From Sandaracinaceae bacterium (lineage in GTDB: Bacteria; Myxococcota_A; Polyangia; Polyangiales; Houyiibacteriaceae), in NCBI GenBank assembly GCA_016706685.1, contig JADJJE010000002.1:434001-498000 (forward strand): a stretch of 64,000 bases of DNA. Reading direction: 5' to 3'. The first letter of the stretch is position 1; every line of letters begins with the position of its first letter. Shown in pieces: positions 33,634 to 41,308 of the stretch. Under the pieces are notes generated by a model, which saw only the letters and a list, made by a program, of their open reading frames with translations, made no database searches and was not told the DNA's origin. The position numbers and the translations under genes are program-made.

Positions 33634-35728
33634 CCGCGACGACCATGTTGCGGCCACCGTGCTTGGCGGCGTAGAGCGCCTTGTCGGTGATGTCGAAGAG
33701 GCCCTCGGGAGTCTTCGCGTGCGTGGGGAAGGTGGCCACGCCCAGCGACGCGCGTACCTGCAGCTTGCCGTTCTCGGTCTGGAAGACCGTCTCGCCCAGC
33801 TCCTCGCGGACGCGCTCGGCCAACAGGATCGCGCCGTCGGTGTCGGTCTCCTCGCACAGCACGCAGAACTCCTCGCCACCGAAGCGCGCCACGAGGTCGG
33901 TCTCGCGCTTCACGCGCATGAGGATCTGCCCCAGCTCGCGGATCACCACGTCGCCCGTGGCGTGACCGTAGGTGTCGTTGACGCTCTTGAAGTGGTCGAT
34001 GTCCGTGACGATCAGCGACAGCTTGCGGCCGAAACGCTCGGCCGAGCGCACGCGGCGATCGAGCTCGTCCAGGAACGCGCGCTTGTTCAGGCAGCCCGTC
34101 AGGCCGTCCGTGGTGGCCATCTCCTCGAGGCGCGCCACGGCCTTGGCGTTGCTCAGCGAGACCGCTAGCTGGTTGGCCAGCACCTGCAGGGCCGGGCGCA
34201 CGGCGTCCCCGAAGGCGTCCCTACGCCGCGCGGCGAGGGCCAGGGTTCCGATGGCGTCCTCGCGCACGATCAGCGGCAGGATCAGCAGCGAGTCCATGCC
34301 GCGCAGGTTCTCGCGCCGCGTGTAGACCGTCTGCTGGCGGGGGTCGAAGTCGCCGCGGTACGGCAGGTAGTGGTGGTTCTTGACCGCCATGGCCGTCAGC
34401 GAGTTGTTGTCGCGGAAGGTCAGGTTCTGGAACTCGTCCGCGTGCACTCCCACGGCCTTGCGCACCGTGTGGCGGCGTGAGTCGGCGTCGTAGAGCGTGA
34501 TGGCCGCGAATTCGTAGGGCGCGATCTGCTGCGACGCCTCGAGGCCCGCGTCGATCACGGCGGCTTCGTTGAGGGCGGCCCCCAGCATCTGGGACGCGCT
34601 GAACAGGATGCTCTGCTCGCGCTTGCCTCGCTCGAGCTGCACGAAGACGCGCTCGTTCTCGAGGGCGCGCAGCACCTGGCGGATGGCGCTCTCGAACACC
34701 TCTTCTTCGCGGGCGCTGAAGGGCCTGTCGGCCAGGCGGTCGCCACAGAGCACACCACGCACCTGGTCACCCTCGCGCACCGGGACGCCGATGAACGCCT
34801 GAATGGGCGCGCCGTCGGCGTAGTACGGGAGGCCCTTGTAGTTGGGGCGAATGTGCTCGAGGTTGGTCGTGATCTGGCGGCGCACCACCGCGCCCAGCGC
34901 TCCTTCGCCGGCCGCGAATGGGCCCTCGGCGATCTCGTCGGCGTTGGTCACCAGCTCCACGATGCGCAGCTGCTCGCCGCGCTCGTCGAGCATCAGCAGC
35001 ACGCAGGTGTGCAGGTCCAGGCTGCGGTGCAGCAGGTGCAGCACGTGGTAGAGCGCGTGGTGCACCTCCTCCACGGAGGACTGGAAGAGGCGCTCCTCGT
35101 CGTGCGCGCGCCCGCTGGCGGGGGCCACCAGGCGGAACATGCGCGACTCCTCGCGGACCTTGGCCTTGTCCTCGTCCAGCGCCTTGATGCTGCGCTCGCG
35201 CACCCGAGCGATCTCGACGCGCGTGAACATGAGGTTGAGCGCGCCGAAGAAGACGATGAAGACCGCGTGCAGCACGAAGGGACGGGCGCTCGCGTGGTCC
35301 TCGGTCATGAACCAGATGGGGGCCTCGAACAGCAGCGCCACCAGCACCAGGCCGTGCCCCATGGGCTTGCGCGCGAACGACGCCAGGAACGCGACCACCA
35401 CGTAGACCAGCGGATAGAGCGGCCCCTCGAGCCCGCCCATCAGCTGCACCAGCGCGTGGCTGGCGATCAGCAGCAAGAGCCCCAGCTCGAGGTCCAGCCG
35501 CACCCCGCGCCCCTCGGTCTCGATGGCCTGGCTGCGCAGGGACGCGCGCTGCGCGAACAGCGCCAACCACAGCACCGAAGCCGCCGCATGTTCCAGCCCC
35601 ATGGAGTCGGGGCCACCCTGAAAAGCGCCGAGCCAGACCACACAGCCGAGCGCCAGCGACGCGATCAGCACCGCGCTCGCACGGACCGTGCGCCGGAGGG
35701 AGAGCGCTGCCGTCACCATGCTCGACAT
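33629..35728 (-). CDS. Membrane-bound diguanylate cyclase with two GAF domains
   Basis: Seen: 699 residues from ATG 35728; ATG 35719 is an alternative. The frame also runs upstream through the stop-free hexanucleotide array, which I exclude. About five or six transmembrane segments lie in residues 8-190, followed by a charged helix. Two GAF-like domains occupy about 235-380 (GAPIQAFIGVPVREGDQVRG) and 395-525 (MDSLLILPLIVREDAIGTLA). The C-terminal GGDEF domain has active site RFGGEEFCVL near residue 618 and an I-site RETD five residues before it. Known: synthesises cyclic di-GMP with feedback inhibition. The GAF domains are the likely sensors. Start lies 45 bp from a hexanucleotide array. Confidence 0.95.
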   Translation of the reverse strand: MSSMVTAALSLRRTVRASAVLIASLALGCVVWLGAFQGGPDSMGLEHAAASVLWLALFAQRASLRSQAIETEGRGVRLDLELGLLLLIASHALVQLMGGLEGPLYPLVYVVVAFLASFARKPMGHGLVLVALLFEAPIWFMTEDHASARPFVLHAVFIVFFGALNLMFTRVEIARVRERSIKALDEDKAKVREESRMFRLVAPASGRAHDEERLFQSSVEEVHHALYHVLHLLHRSLDLHTCVLLMLDERGEQLRIVELVTNADEIAEGPFAAGEGALGAVVRRQITTNLEHIRPNYKGLPYYADGAPIQAFIGVPVREGDQVRGVLCGDRLADRPFSAREEEVFESAIRQVLRALENERVFVQLERGKREQSILFSASQMLGAALNEAAVIDAGLEASQQIAPYEFAAITLYDADSRRHTVRKAVGVHADEFQNLTFRDNNSLTAMAVKNHHYLPYRGDFDPRQQTVYTRRENLRGMDSLLILPLIVREDAIGTLALAARRRDAFGDAVRPALQVLANQLAVSLSNAKAVARLEEMATTDGLTGCLNKRAFLDELDRRVRSAERFGRKLSLIVTDIDHFKSVNDTYGHATGDVVIRELGQILMRVKRETDLVARFGGEEFCVLCEETDTDGAILLAERVREELGETVFQTENGKLQVRASLGVATFPTHAKTPEGLFDITDKALYAAKHGGRNMVVAA

Positions 35729-35772
35729 CAGACGGCGGTGGTACGTCGGCGGCAGGCGAACGGGCAAGAAAC

Positions 35773-35860
35773 CGACGGAGACCGAGACGGAGACCGAGAC
35801 CGAGACCGAGACGGAGACCGAGACGGAGAGACCGAGTCCGAGACGGAGGCCGTGGCCGAA
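35773..35860 (+). repeat. Hexanucleotide array, orientation 1, locus 2
   Basis: About 14 units of GACGGA/GACCGA type with one imperfect register near 35827-35835 (GAGAGACC). It begins 45 bp upstream of the cyclase start, after GAAACC. It matches the array at 22874 in unit, orientation relative to the downstream gene and left flank. Confidence 0.93.
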
Positions 35861-35946
35861 GGCCGAAGCCGGGACCCCGCCCGTCCGCGACCGTTCACCC
35901 GCGGTGCTGATAGCGGTGTGTGTCAAACGAGTTGTCGCCTGAATCT

Positions 35947-36982
35947 TTAGGCGGCCTTGCCCACCGTGGGTGAGACGGTGATCGCGGGCCGGTCCGGGTT
36001 GAGGTGGACCACCGAGGGGCGGTCCCACGGACGGACGTTGCGTGTCCAGCGCTCGGGGTGCTTTGCGTGGGCCTGTTCGTAGACGAGGCGGCGGTGGGCG
36101 AGGATCGGGAGGTCGGCGCCCACATGGCGAGCCTGCGGAGTGACGAAGCCGATGGCGGAGTGCAGGTGGTCGTGGTTGTACCAGCGCACGAAGGCCTCGA
36201 TGGCAGCGACGGCTTCCTGCAGGGGCTGGAAGCGACTGGTGTGGTCGGGGCGGTACTTCAGAGTGCGGAAGAGCGCCTCGATGAAGGGGTTGTCATCGCT
36301 CACGCGGGGTCGACTGAACGACGACACGATGCCGAGGGAGGTCATCATCGCGAGCATGGTCGCGCCCTTCATCGGCGAGCCGTTGTCCGAGTGCAGGACG
36401 ATGCCCTTGCTGGTGACGCCGAGCTGGTTGCAGGTGGCTTGGAGGAGCAGCGCGGCGAAGTCGTCGGACTCCTGCTCGTTCACGCCCCAGCCCACGATCT
36501 TGCGGCTCCACACGTCGAGGAAGACGTAGAGATAGAAGAACTTCCCGCGGACCGCAGCGGGAAGGTACGTGATGTCCCAGCAGAGCAGCTGGTTCGGGCC
36601 CGTCGCCGCGCGGGCCTTCGGGCGCTTGTTCGTGCGCGCCTTCACGGGGCCACGATGCGTCTTCAGGCCGTGCTCCTCGAGCACCCGGTACATGGTGGAC
36701 TCCGAGCACAGGTAGTCGCCCTGGTCGGCGAGGCGCGGCACGATCTGCCGCGGCGAGAGGTCGCGCATGGCCTCGCTGGTGGCGACCTGCACCACCTTCG
36801 CGCGCTCCGCCTCGCTCAGCTTGTTGGCCGGCGGCGTCTTCGACCCGTGACGGCGGTCGTCGCCACCCTGAGGCCCCTGCTCGCGCCAGCGTTGGAGCGT
36901 CCGCGCGGGCAGCCCGATGACCTCACAGGCCTCGCAGGCGCGCTCCGGAGCGGACGGCTTCGTCGACGAGGGAGAGGATCAT
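35947..36982 (-). pseudogene. IS3-family transposase orfB (rve integrase core), frameshifted near its N-terminus
   Basis: The main frame (stop at 35947) encodes a complete DDE integrase core: CWDITYLP (first D), LHSDNGSPMKG (second D) and NPFIEALFRTLKY (E), preceded by LSPRQIVPRLADQG. The N-terminal segment begins in another frame at about 36982 (MILSLVDEAVRSGARLRG, then a stop at 36923-36925). The main frame resumes as EACEVIGLPARTLQRWREQG near 36934. A one-base loss (or two-base gain) around 36925-36935 explains this. Catalytic residues are intact, so decay is recent or the indel is a sequencing artefact. Confidence 0.85.
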
Positions 36983-37463
36983 TTGCCGCGCCTCCCGATG
37001 TGTCGTCGTCCTCGTCCCCCCAGAGCGCGTGGACTTTTTTTGCCAGCACCAGCAGCGCCGCCGTCTCCGCCAGCGCCTTGTCCTTGCGGTTGAGCTCACG
37101 CTCGAGCTCGCGGATGCGCTGCTGCTCCTTCGTACGTGGGCGGCTGCCTCCGAGGGCGGCCAGCGCCTGCTCCCGCCACTCGGTCACGGTGGCTTCGTGC
37201 AGCCCCTCCCGGCGCAGGTACACGCCGAGCTCCGAGCCCATCAGCCCCGCAGTCTCTCGCACCACCCGGAGCCGTTCGTCTGGAGACCAGTCTTCCGGGC
37301 GGCGGGCCTCACGAGGGGGCGGCTTCTTGTCCGTATCGTTTGCCACGAGCGCCACGCTAGCCGCTTGTCGCAGCCACCGCGAGAGGGTGACCTGGGAGAC
37401 TCCGCTGGTCTCCGCCAGCGCCCTCGCGGACGGCCCACCCGGCAGCATCAGCTTCTGGATCAT
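36816..37463 (-). CDS. IS3-family transposase orfA (helix-turn-helix subunit)
   Basis: Seen: ATG 37463, 215 residues as read. N-terminal helix-turn-helix (ARALAETSGVSQVTLSRWLR) and second motif (LGVYLRREGLHEATVTEWRE). A leucine-zipper-like helix follows (RIRELERELNRKDKALAETA). Homologous orfA proteins end soon after the ALWGDEDDDT motif. Here about 60 further Arg/Pro-rich residues read across the start of orfB in the wrong frame, consistent with sequence decay. A run of seven T (37035-37041; A7 in the coding strand) lies at the end of the zipper, where IS3 elements often carry a frameshift signal. Confidence 0.8.
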   Translation of the reverse strand: MIQKLMLPGGPSARALAETSGVSQVTLSRWLRQAASVALVANDTDKKPPPREARRPEDWSPDERLRVVRETAGLMGSELGVYLRREGLHEATVTEWREQALAALGGSRPRTKEQQRIRELERELNRKDKALAETAALLVLAKKVHALWGDEDDDTSGGAANDPLPRRRSRPLRSAPARPVRSSGCPRGRSNAGASRGLRVATTAVTGRRRRRPTS

Positions 37464-37767
37464 GCCTGTTTGAACTCATTCGAATATCGACCCATCGGGT
37501 CCCTGCCTGCCTCGCCCCCGAGGTGGTGTGGTGCGGTTCCTGAGCCGGGCTATGCACCCGCCGGAGGCGACAACTCACGCTGACACAGGGGGATAGCCAT
37601 CAGCGCTCGAAGCTCGAGGAGGAGCACAACGCCGGGGCCGCGGCGCCACGATCACCACCCTGACGGCGGCAGCGACTGGGCACGGGCCAGGACGGCCGCT
37701 TTCATCAGCCTGCCACCACGCTGTCTGGCGGTCGGAGCATGGGCCGCCCCCCTTCAGTGGCGTTCAC
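37464..37767. other. Non-coding end of the IS and flank before array 4
   Basis: 37464-37587 is the non-coding right end of the IS, including the terminal repeat. 37588-37767 is unique sequence with no convincing gene, ribosome-binding site or hairpin. Nothing else is visible. Confidence 0.6.
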
Positions 37768-37909
37768 GACGGCCTCGGCCTCGGACTCGGCCTCAGACTC
37801 GGACTCGGCCTCGGCCTCGGACTCGGCCTCGGCCTCGGACTCGGTCTCGGACTCCGTCTCCGTCTCGGCCTCGGACTCGGCCTCGGACTCGGCCTCGGAC
37901 TCGGACTCA
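37768..37909 (+). repeat. Hexanucleotide array, orientation 2, locus 2
   Basis: About 23 units TCGGAC/TCGGCC/TCGGTC, starting after ACGACGGCCTCGG and running into the TGA stop (37907-37909) of the DUF2452 gene. Same unit, orientation and gene-end position as the array at 23238-23411. Inverted partner of 35773-35860. Confidence 0.94.
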
Positions 37910-38395
37910 CCGCGGCAACAACGGCAACACTTCGAACCGTCGGGCGTCGCGGCTCTCGGTCTCCTCGGCCGGGGTCCACGACTGGTCCGCCTCGAGACGA
38001 AACGAGCCTTCGAACGCGGCGGGGGCCCGCGTGCCCCAGTCCTCCGGGGACAGCATGGAAAAGAACAGCTCGCCCTGGTCGTCGCGGTAGAGGTGGTACG
38101 TCTGCCCGGGCTTTCGGCGGAACGGGCAGCGGGCCGCGTTGAGGCGCAGGTCGCGCTCGGCGTCGCGCAGGACCGCCTCGGCCTGGGCGCGGAGGCTGCG
38201 CATCTGCTCGGCGATCAGCTCGAGGCGCCGCGTGGTGACCGCGTTCACCAGAGCGTTCGAGGACTCCACGCGTGCCGCGAGGTCCTCCATGTGGAAGGCG
38301 GGAGCCAGACGGCTGACGGGGTAGGGCGAGCTCGCCTCGCGTCCGCGATGCCGCTCGTCGGAACCCTTGTCTGCCCGAGCGCCTTGGTCGTCCAT
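37907..38395 (-). CDS. DUF2452 family protein
   Basis: Seen: 162 residues from ATG 38395 (a GTG one codon earlier is possible). Family pattern: PVSRLAPAFHMEDLAARVES, then LELIAEQMRSLRAQAEAVLR, then CPFRRKPGQTYHLYRDDQGE, LFFSMLSPEDWG and FRLEADQSWTP. This is a full-length match to DUF2452 as I recall it. Function unknown; predicted soluble and helical with a conserved aromatic C-terminal domain. Divergent from ftsB. Its stop codon is embedded in the hexanucleotide array. Confidence 0.88.
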   Translation of the reverse strand: MDDQGARADKGSDERHRGREASSPYPVSRLAPAFHMEDLAARVESSNALVNAVTTRRLELIAEQMRSLRAQAEAVLRDAERDLRLNAARCPFRRKPGQTYHLYRDDQGELFFSMLSPEDWGTRAPAAFEGSFRLEADQSWTPAEETESRDARRFEVLPLLPR

Positions 38396-38478
38396 CACGA
38401 AGAGGTAGCGTGCGCTCGCCGCAGAAGCAAAAGCTGGCGAAAACTGGCGCTGGCCGGCGTGCAGGGCACACTCCGCCC

Positions 38479-38883
38479 ATGTCCGAGGACGACGAACCGC
38501 TCGACGCAGAAGTTGCGCCTGCTCCGCGTGCCAAGCGCAGCCAAGCGCCCGCGTCCGAGACCACCTTGCCCGGGGCGAGCCAAGACGTGGTGGTGGACCT
38601 TCAGCGCAGCCTCACCTGGCTGCTGCCGTTCGCGATGCTGGTGTGCGCCATCGTGGCGGTGCCGCTGCGCATCCTCGCGGAGGAGGGTCTGCCCCGCTAC
38701 CGCGCGCTCCAAGCGGAGCAGGTGGACCTGGACGCCCAGAACGAGCGCATGCGTCGCGAGGTGCGCGACCTCCAGCGCGAGGTCGAGGCGCTGCGGTCGG
38801 ACCCAGGGGCCATCGAGCGCATCGCGCGCGACGAGCTGGGGATGGTTCGCCCGGGCGAGGTCATCTTCCAGTTCAACGAGTAG
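38479..38883 (+). CDS. ftsB: FtsB/DivIC-family septum formation initiator
   Basis: Seen: 134 residues from ATG 38479. A cytoplasmic tail of about 50 residues, one transmembrane helix (LTWLLPFAMLVCAIVAVPL), a coiled coil with heptads (EQVDLDAQNERMRREVRDLQ), and the family end motif AIERIARDELGMVRPGEVIF. Known: FtsB forms the FtsQLB complex in the divisome and activates septal peptidoglycan synthesis. The N-terminal tail is longer than in E. coli. Its stop overlaps the convergent DUF2723 gene by 11 bp. Confidence 0.93.
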   Translation: MSEDDEPLDAEVAPAPRAKRSQAPASETTLPGASQDVVVDLQRSLTWLLPFAMLVCAIVAVPLRILAEEGLPRYRALQAEQVDLDAQNERMRREVRDLQREVEALRSDPGAIERIARDELGMVRPGEVIFQFNE

Positions 38884-40756
38884 GGGCTGGCGCAGACGGG
38901 TCGCGGTCCAGCTGCCCGAAGAGCGCCTCGATCAGGGCGCGGTCGACCGGGCCGGTCTCGTCAGGGACGGCCAGCGCCGCGGACAGGGCCAGCGCCAGCG
39001 CCTCGCTGGGCGCCAAGCGCAGCACCACGTCGATGGCCGCGCGTGCGCCCTCACGGTCGCCCACCGCCGCCAGGAACATCGCGTCGTGGAAGCGGCGGTA
39101 CAGCACCTGCGCGCGCGTCTCGGGGTCCAGGTTGGGCCCCGCCTCCGCCAGCAGCTCCGTCCAGAGCGCTTGCTGTCCCGCGCGGCCCTCTTGGATGTCG
39201 GTGTCGGTGGCGCCGCCAGCCAGCACCCGCACGTAGAGCCCCTCGGGGGCCAGTGTCTCGTAGAGCGAGAGCGGCACGCGCGCGTCCAGCTCGATGAAGA
39301 GCGGACGCTCCGCCGCGAGAGACTGCAGGTCCGGCTCGCGCAGGTCCCCGGTCAGCTCGAGCCCTGCAAAGAGCTGCCGCAGCTCGGGCGCTTCGGACAG
39401 CATGCGCGCCGGCAGGTTGGGGTAGTGCATCAGCGGCATCGGAACGAACGTCACGTCGGGGCGCAGCCGCTCTTCGCCGAGCGTGCCCATCACGCGGAAC
39501 ACCGTCTGCGGCGAGTAGAGCAACACCACTGCGCCCGTGGGCAGGTTGCGCACCAGCGCGTCGTCGAACCGGTCGGCCACGTCGAAGCGCGCCAATGAGG
39601 CCTGCTCGTGGTGGAGCGGTATCTGTACCAACGATCCACACGCGAGCAGAGCCACCAGCGCCAGCGCCGCGCGGGGCCAGCGCTGCTCGATCAGCCCGAC
39701 GACGACTCCCACCCCGGCCGCGCCCAGCAGCCCGAGCGCCATGAACGCGGGCAGCAGGTAGCCGAGCGCGTCGGGGTTGTCCCGCACGAAGCCGAGCCAG
39801 GCGCGTCCCGCCACGAACACCAGCGTGACCAGCCCCAGCAGCACGCCCAGCCGGCGCGTCTTGGTGAAGCGCGTGAGCACGTAGAGCCCCAGTACCGCCG
39901 CACAGAGCCCCAAGGGGTGCAGGTCCAGCAGCAGCTGCATGATCACGTCGGCGAAGCGCTCGCCGAGCGGAAGGGGCACCCCGTCACCCTGGTTGCCTTG
40001 GAAGGCGGCGGCCGACACCACCCAGTAGAAGCGCCCCGGAGACGTGGGGTCGCCCAACGTGAGCAGGGGATCCCGCGCGGCGCGGATGGGCAGGTAGAGG
40101 TAGAGCATGAGCCCCGCGGCCACCAGCGCGGCAGCCTGGGCCAGCGGGCGCGCGCCACGCGCCAGGACCACCCGCGCCATGGTGGGGGCCAGCGCAGGCA
40201 GCAGCAGCAGCGCCAAGAAGTGATGCGTGGTGAGGGCCAACCCGAACGCCACTGCGGCCACGCGCACGGCGTGCGTGTCGCGCAACGGGAAGCGCGACTC
40301 GATGTACACGGCGCGCTCGAGGATCAGGGCCGAGAGCGCGGCCTCGAGCGCATAGACCTCGGGACGCACGCCCTGGAACCACCACGAGTACGTGAGGACC
40401 GTGAAGAGGGTGGCGCCCAGCGCGAGCACGTCCGAGGTGGTCTCGCGCAGGCCGAGCGCATCCAGCACGTGCCGCCCCGCGCGCTGCATGAGCGCCGCCG
40501 CCGTGGCTGCCGCGAGGGCACACACCAGGGCCACCCGAAACGCGAGCGGCCCGAGGGGCAGGATGCGCGCGAAGCTGAGCGTCAGCCCGGCCAGCGGGTG
40601 CCCCGGGGGGTGCGAGATGCCCAGGTCGGACGCGACCGCCACGAACTCCCCCGTGTCGAGCCAGTGCGCCACGCCCGAGCTGGTGCCCACGAACACCGCG
40701 AGGGGCACGGTGCCAGCCGCAAAGGTGGCCACCCAACGGGGGAGGGGAGCGCGCAT
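38873..40756 (-). CDS. DUF2723 membrane protein (glycosyltransferase-like, TMEM260 type)
   Basis: Seen: 627 residues from ATG 40756. The N-terminal signature is WLDTGEFVAVASDLGISHPP followed by GHPLAGLTL, the hallmark of DUF2723. About ten transmembrane segments run to residue 400, with periplasmic sequence FYWVVSAAAFQGNQGDG. A soluble C-terminal part of about 220 residues has helical-repeat character (AMFLAAVGDREGARAAIDVV). Known: the family resembles GT-C glycosyltransferases and includes protein O-mannosyltransferase TMEM260. Acceptor and donor here are unknown. Convergent with ftsB. Confidence 0.87.
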   Translation of the reverse strand: MRAPLPRWVATFAAGTVPLAVFVGTSSGVAHWLDTGEFVAVASDLGISHPPGHPLAGLTLSFARILPLGPLAFRVALVCALAAATAAALMQRAGRHVLDALGLRETTSDVLALGATLFTVLTYSWWFQGVRPEVYALEAALSALILERAVYIESRFPLRDTHAVRVAAVAFGLALTTHHFLALLLLPALAPTMARVVLARGARPLAQAAALVAAGLMLYLYLPIRAARDPLLTLGDPTSPGRFYWVVSAAAFQGNQGDGVPLPLGERFADVIMQLLLDLHPLGLCAAVLGLYVLTRFTKTRRLGVLLGLVTLVFVAGRAWLGFVRDNPDALGYLLPAFMALGLLGAAGVGVVVGLIEQRWPRAALALVALLACGSLVQIPLHHEQASLARFDVADRFDDALVRNLPTGAVVLLYSPQTVFRVMGTLGEERLRPDVTFVPMPLMHYPNLPARMLSEAPELRQLFAGLELTGDLREPDLQSLAAERPLFIELDARVPLSLYETLAPEGLYVRVLAGGATDTDIQEGRAGQQALWTELLAEAGPNLDPETRAQVLYRRFHDAMFLAAVGDREGARAAIDVVLRLAPSEALALALSAALAVPDETGPVDRALIEALFGQLDRDPSAPAPTR

Positions 40757-40856
40757 CGGCGCGATGATGGGCCGCGCCGGGTGAGCGGGTCAAACGCCTG
40801 CGTGGACCCGGGGGCGCTCGTCTCGCCCGTGCGGCGCGCCTCGGCTACGTTGGCGC

Positions 40857-41255
40857 GTGGCCAAACCCCCGCCCAAGACCGCACCCAGCACCAACGCGGC
40901 GCCTTTCCACAGCCCGTTTGCCGCGCTCGGCGGGCTGCGGGATGCACTGCCTGCCCCGGCCGAGACGCCCGTGTCCGACGTGTCGGAGGCCCCGCATCCG
41001 GCCAGCGCCAAGCCTGCGGCACTGGGCAAGCTGGTGCTCCAGCGTGAGAAGAAGGGGCGCGGCGGGAAGACCGTCACGCGCGTGCGCGGCCTCCCCGCGA
41101 GCGAGCTCGACCGCTGGGCCACCGACATGAAGCGGGCGCTCGGCTGCGGCGCGAGCGTGGAGGACGGCGAGGTGATCCTGCTCGGCGACCTCGTCAGCCG
41201 CGCCGCGGACTGGCTCGAGGCCCGCGGCGCGTCACGGGTGGTGCGCGGCAACTGA
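40857..41255 (+). CDS. yciH: SUI1/eIF1-like translation factor (YciH)
   Basis: Seen: 132 residues from GTG 40857. C-terminal SUI1 domain with LQREKKGRGGKTVTRVRGLP, then LKRALGCGASVEDGEVILLG-like sequence. A variable N-terminal region of about 55 residues precedes it. Known: bacterial YciH binds the ribosome at the P-site region and can affect initiation fidelity. Length is close to the usual 105-130 residues. The neighbours give no functional hint. Confidence 0.92.
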   Translation: MAKPPPKTAPSTNAAPFHSPFAALGGLRDALPAPAETPVSDVSEAPHPASAKPAALGKLVLQREKKGRGGKTVTRVRGLPASELDRWATDMKRALGCGASVEDGEVILLGDLVSRAADWLEARGASRVVRGN

Positions 41256-41308
41256 CGCACGCCCACCGTGTGCGCCTCGCCGAGGGCGCGCGCGCCACGA
41301 GCAGCCCT

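Larger units (their letters stand above)
35919..37587 (-). mobile_element. IS3-family insertion sequence (degenerate)
   Basis: Imperfect terminal inverted repeats of 22-23 bp delimit the element: 35919-35940 (TGTGTCA then AGTTGTCGCCT) and 37565-37587 (reverse complement TGTGTCA then AGTTGTCGCCT), with TG/CA ends and a one-base length difference in the middle. Inside are orfA and orfB on the minus strand. I see no target-site duplication (GTG left, GGG right). orfB is frameshifted, so the copy is probably inactive on its own. It lies between the two inverted hexanucleotide arrays of locus 2. Confidence 0.85.

Noticed and set aside
35729..36028. N-terminal extension of the GAF-GGDEF cyclase through the array (SVSVSV repeat)
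   Set aside because: The extension exists only because the array lacks stops; ATG 35728 gives a normal membrane-protein start.
35911..37590. Target-site duplication around the IS element
   Set aside because: Bases next to the two terminal repeats do not match (GTG against GGG), so none is claimed.
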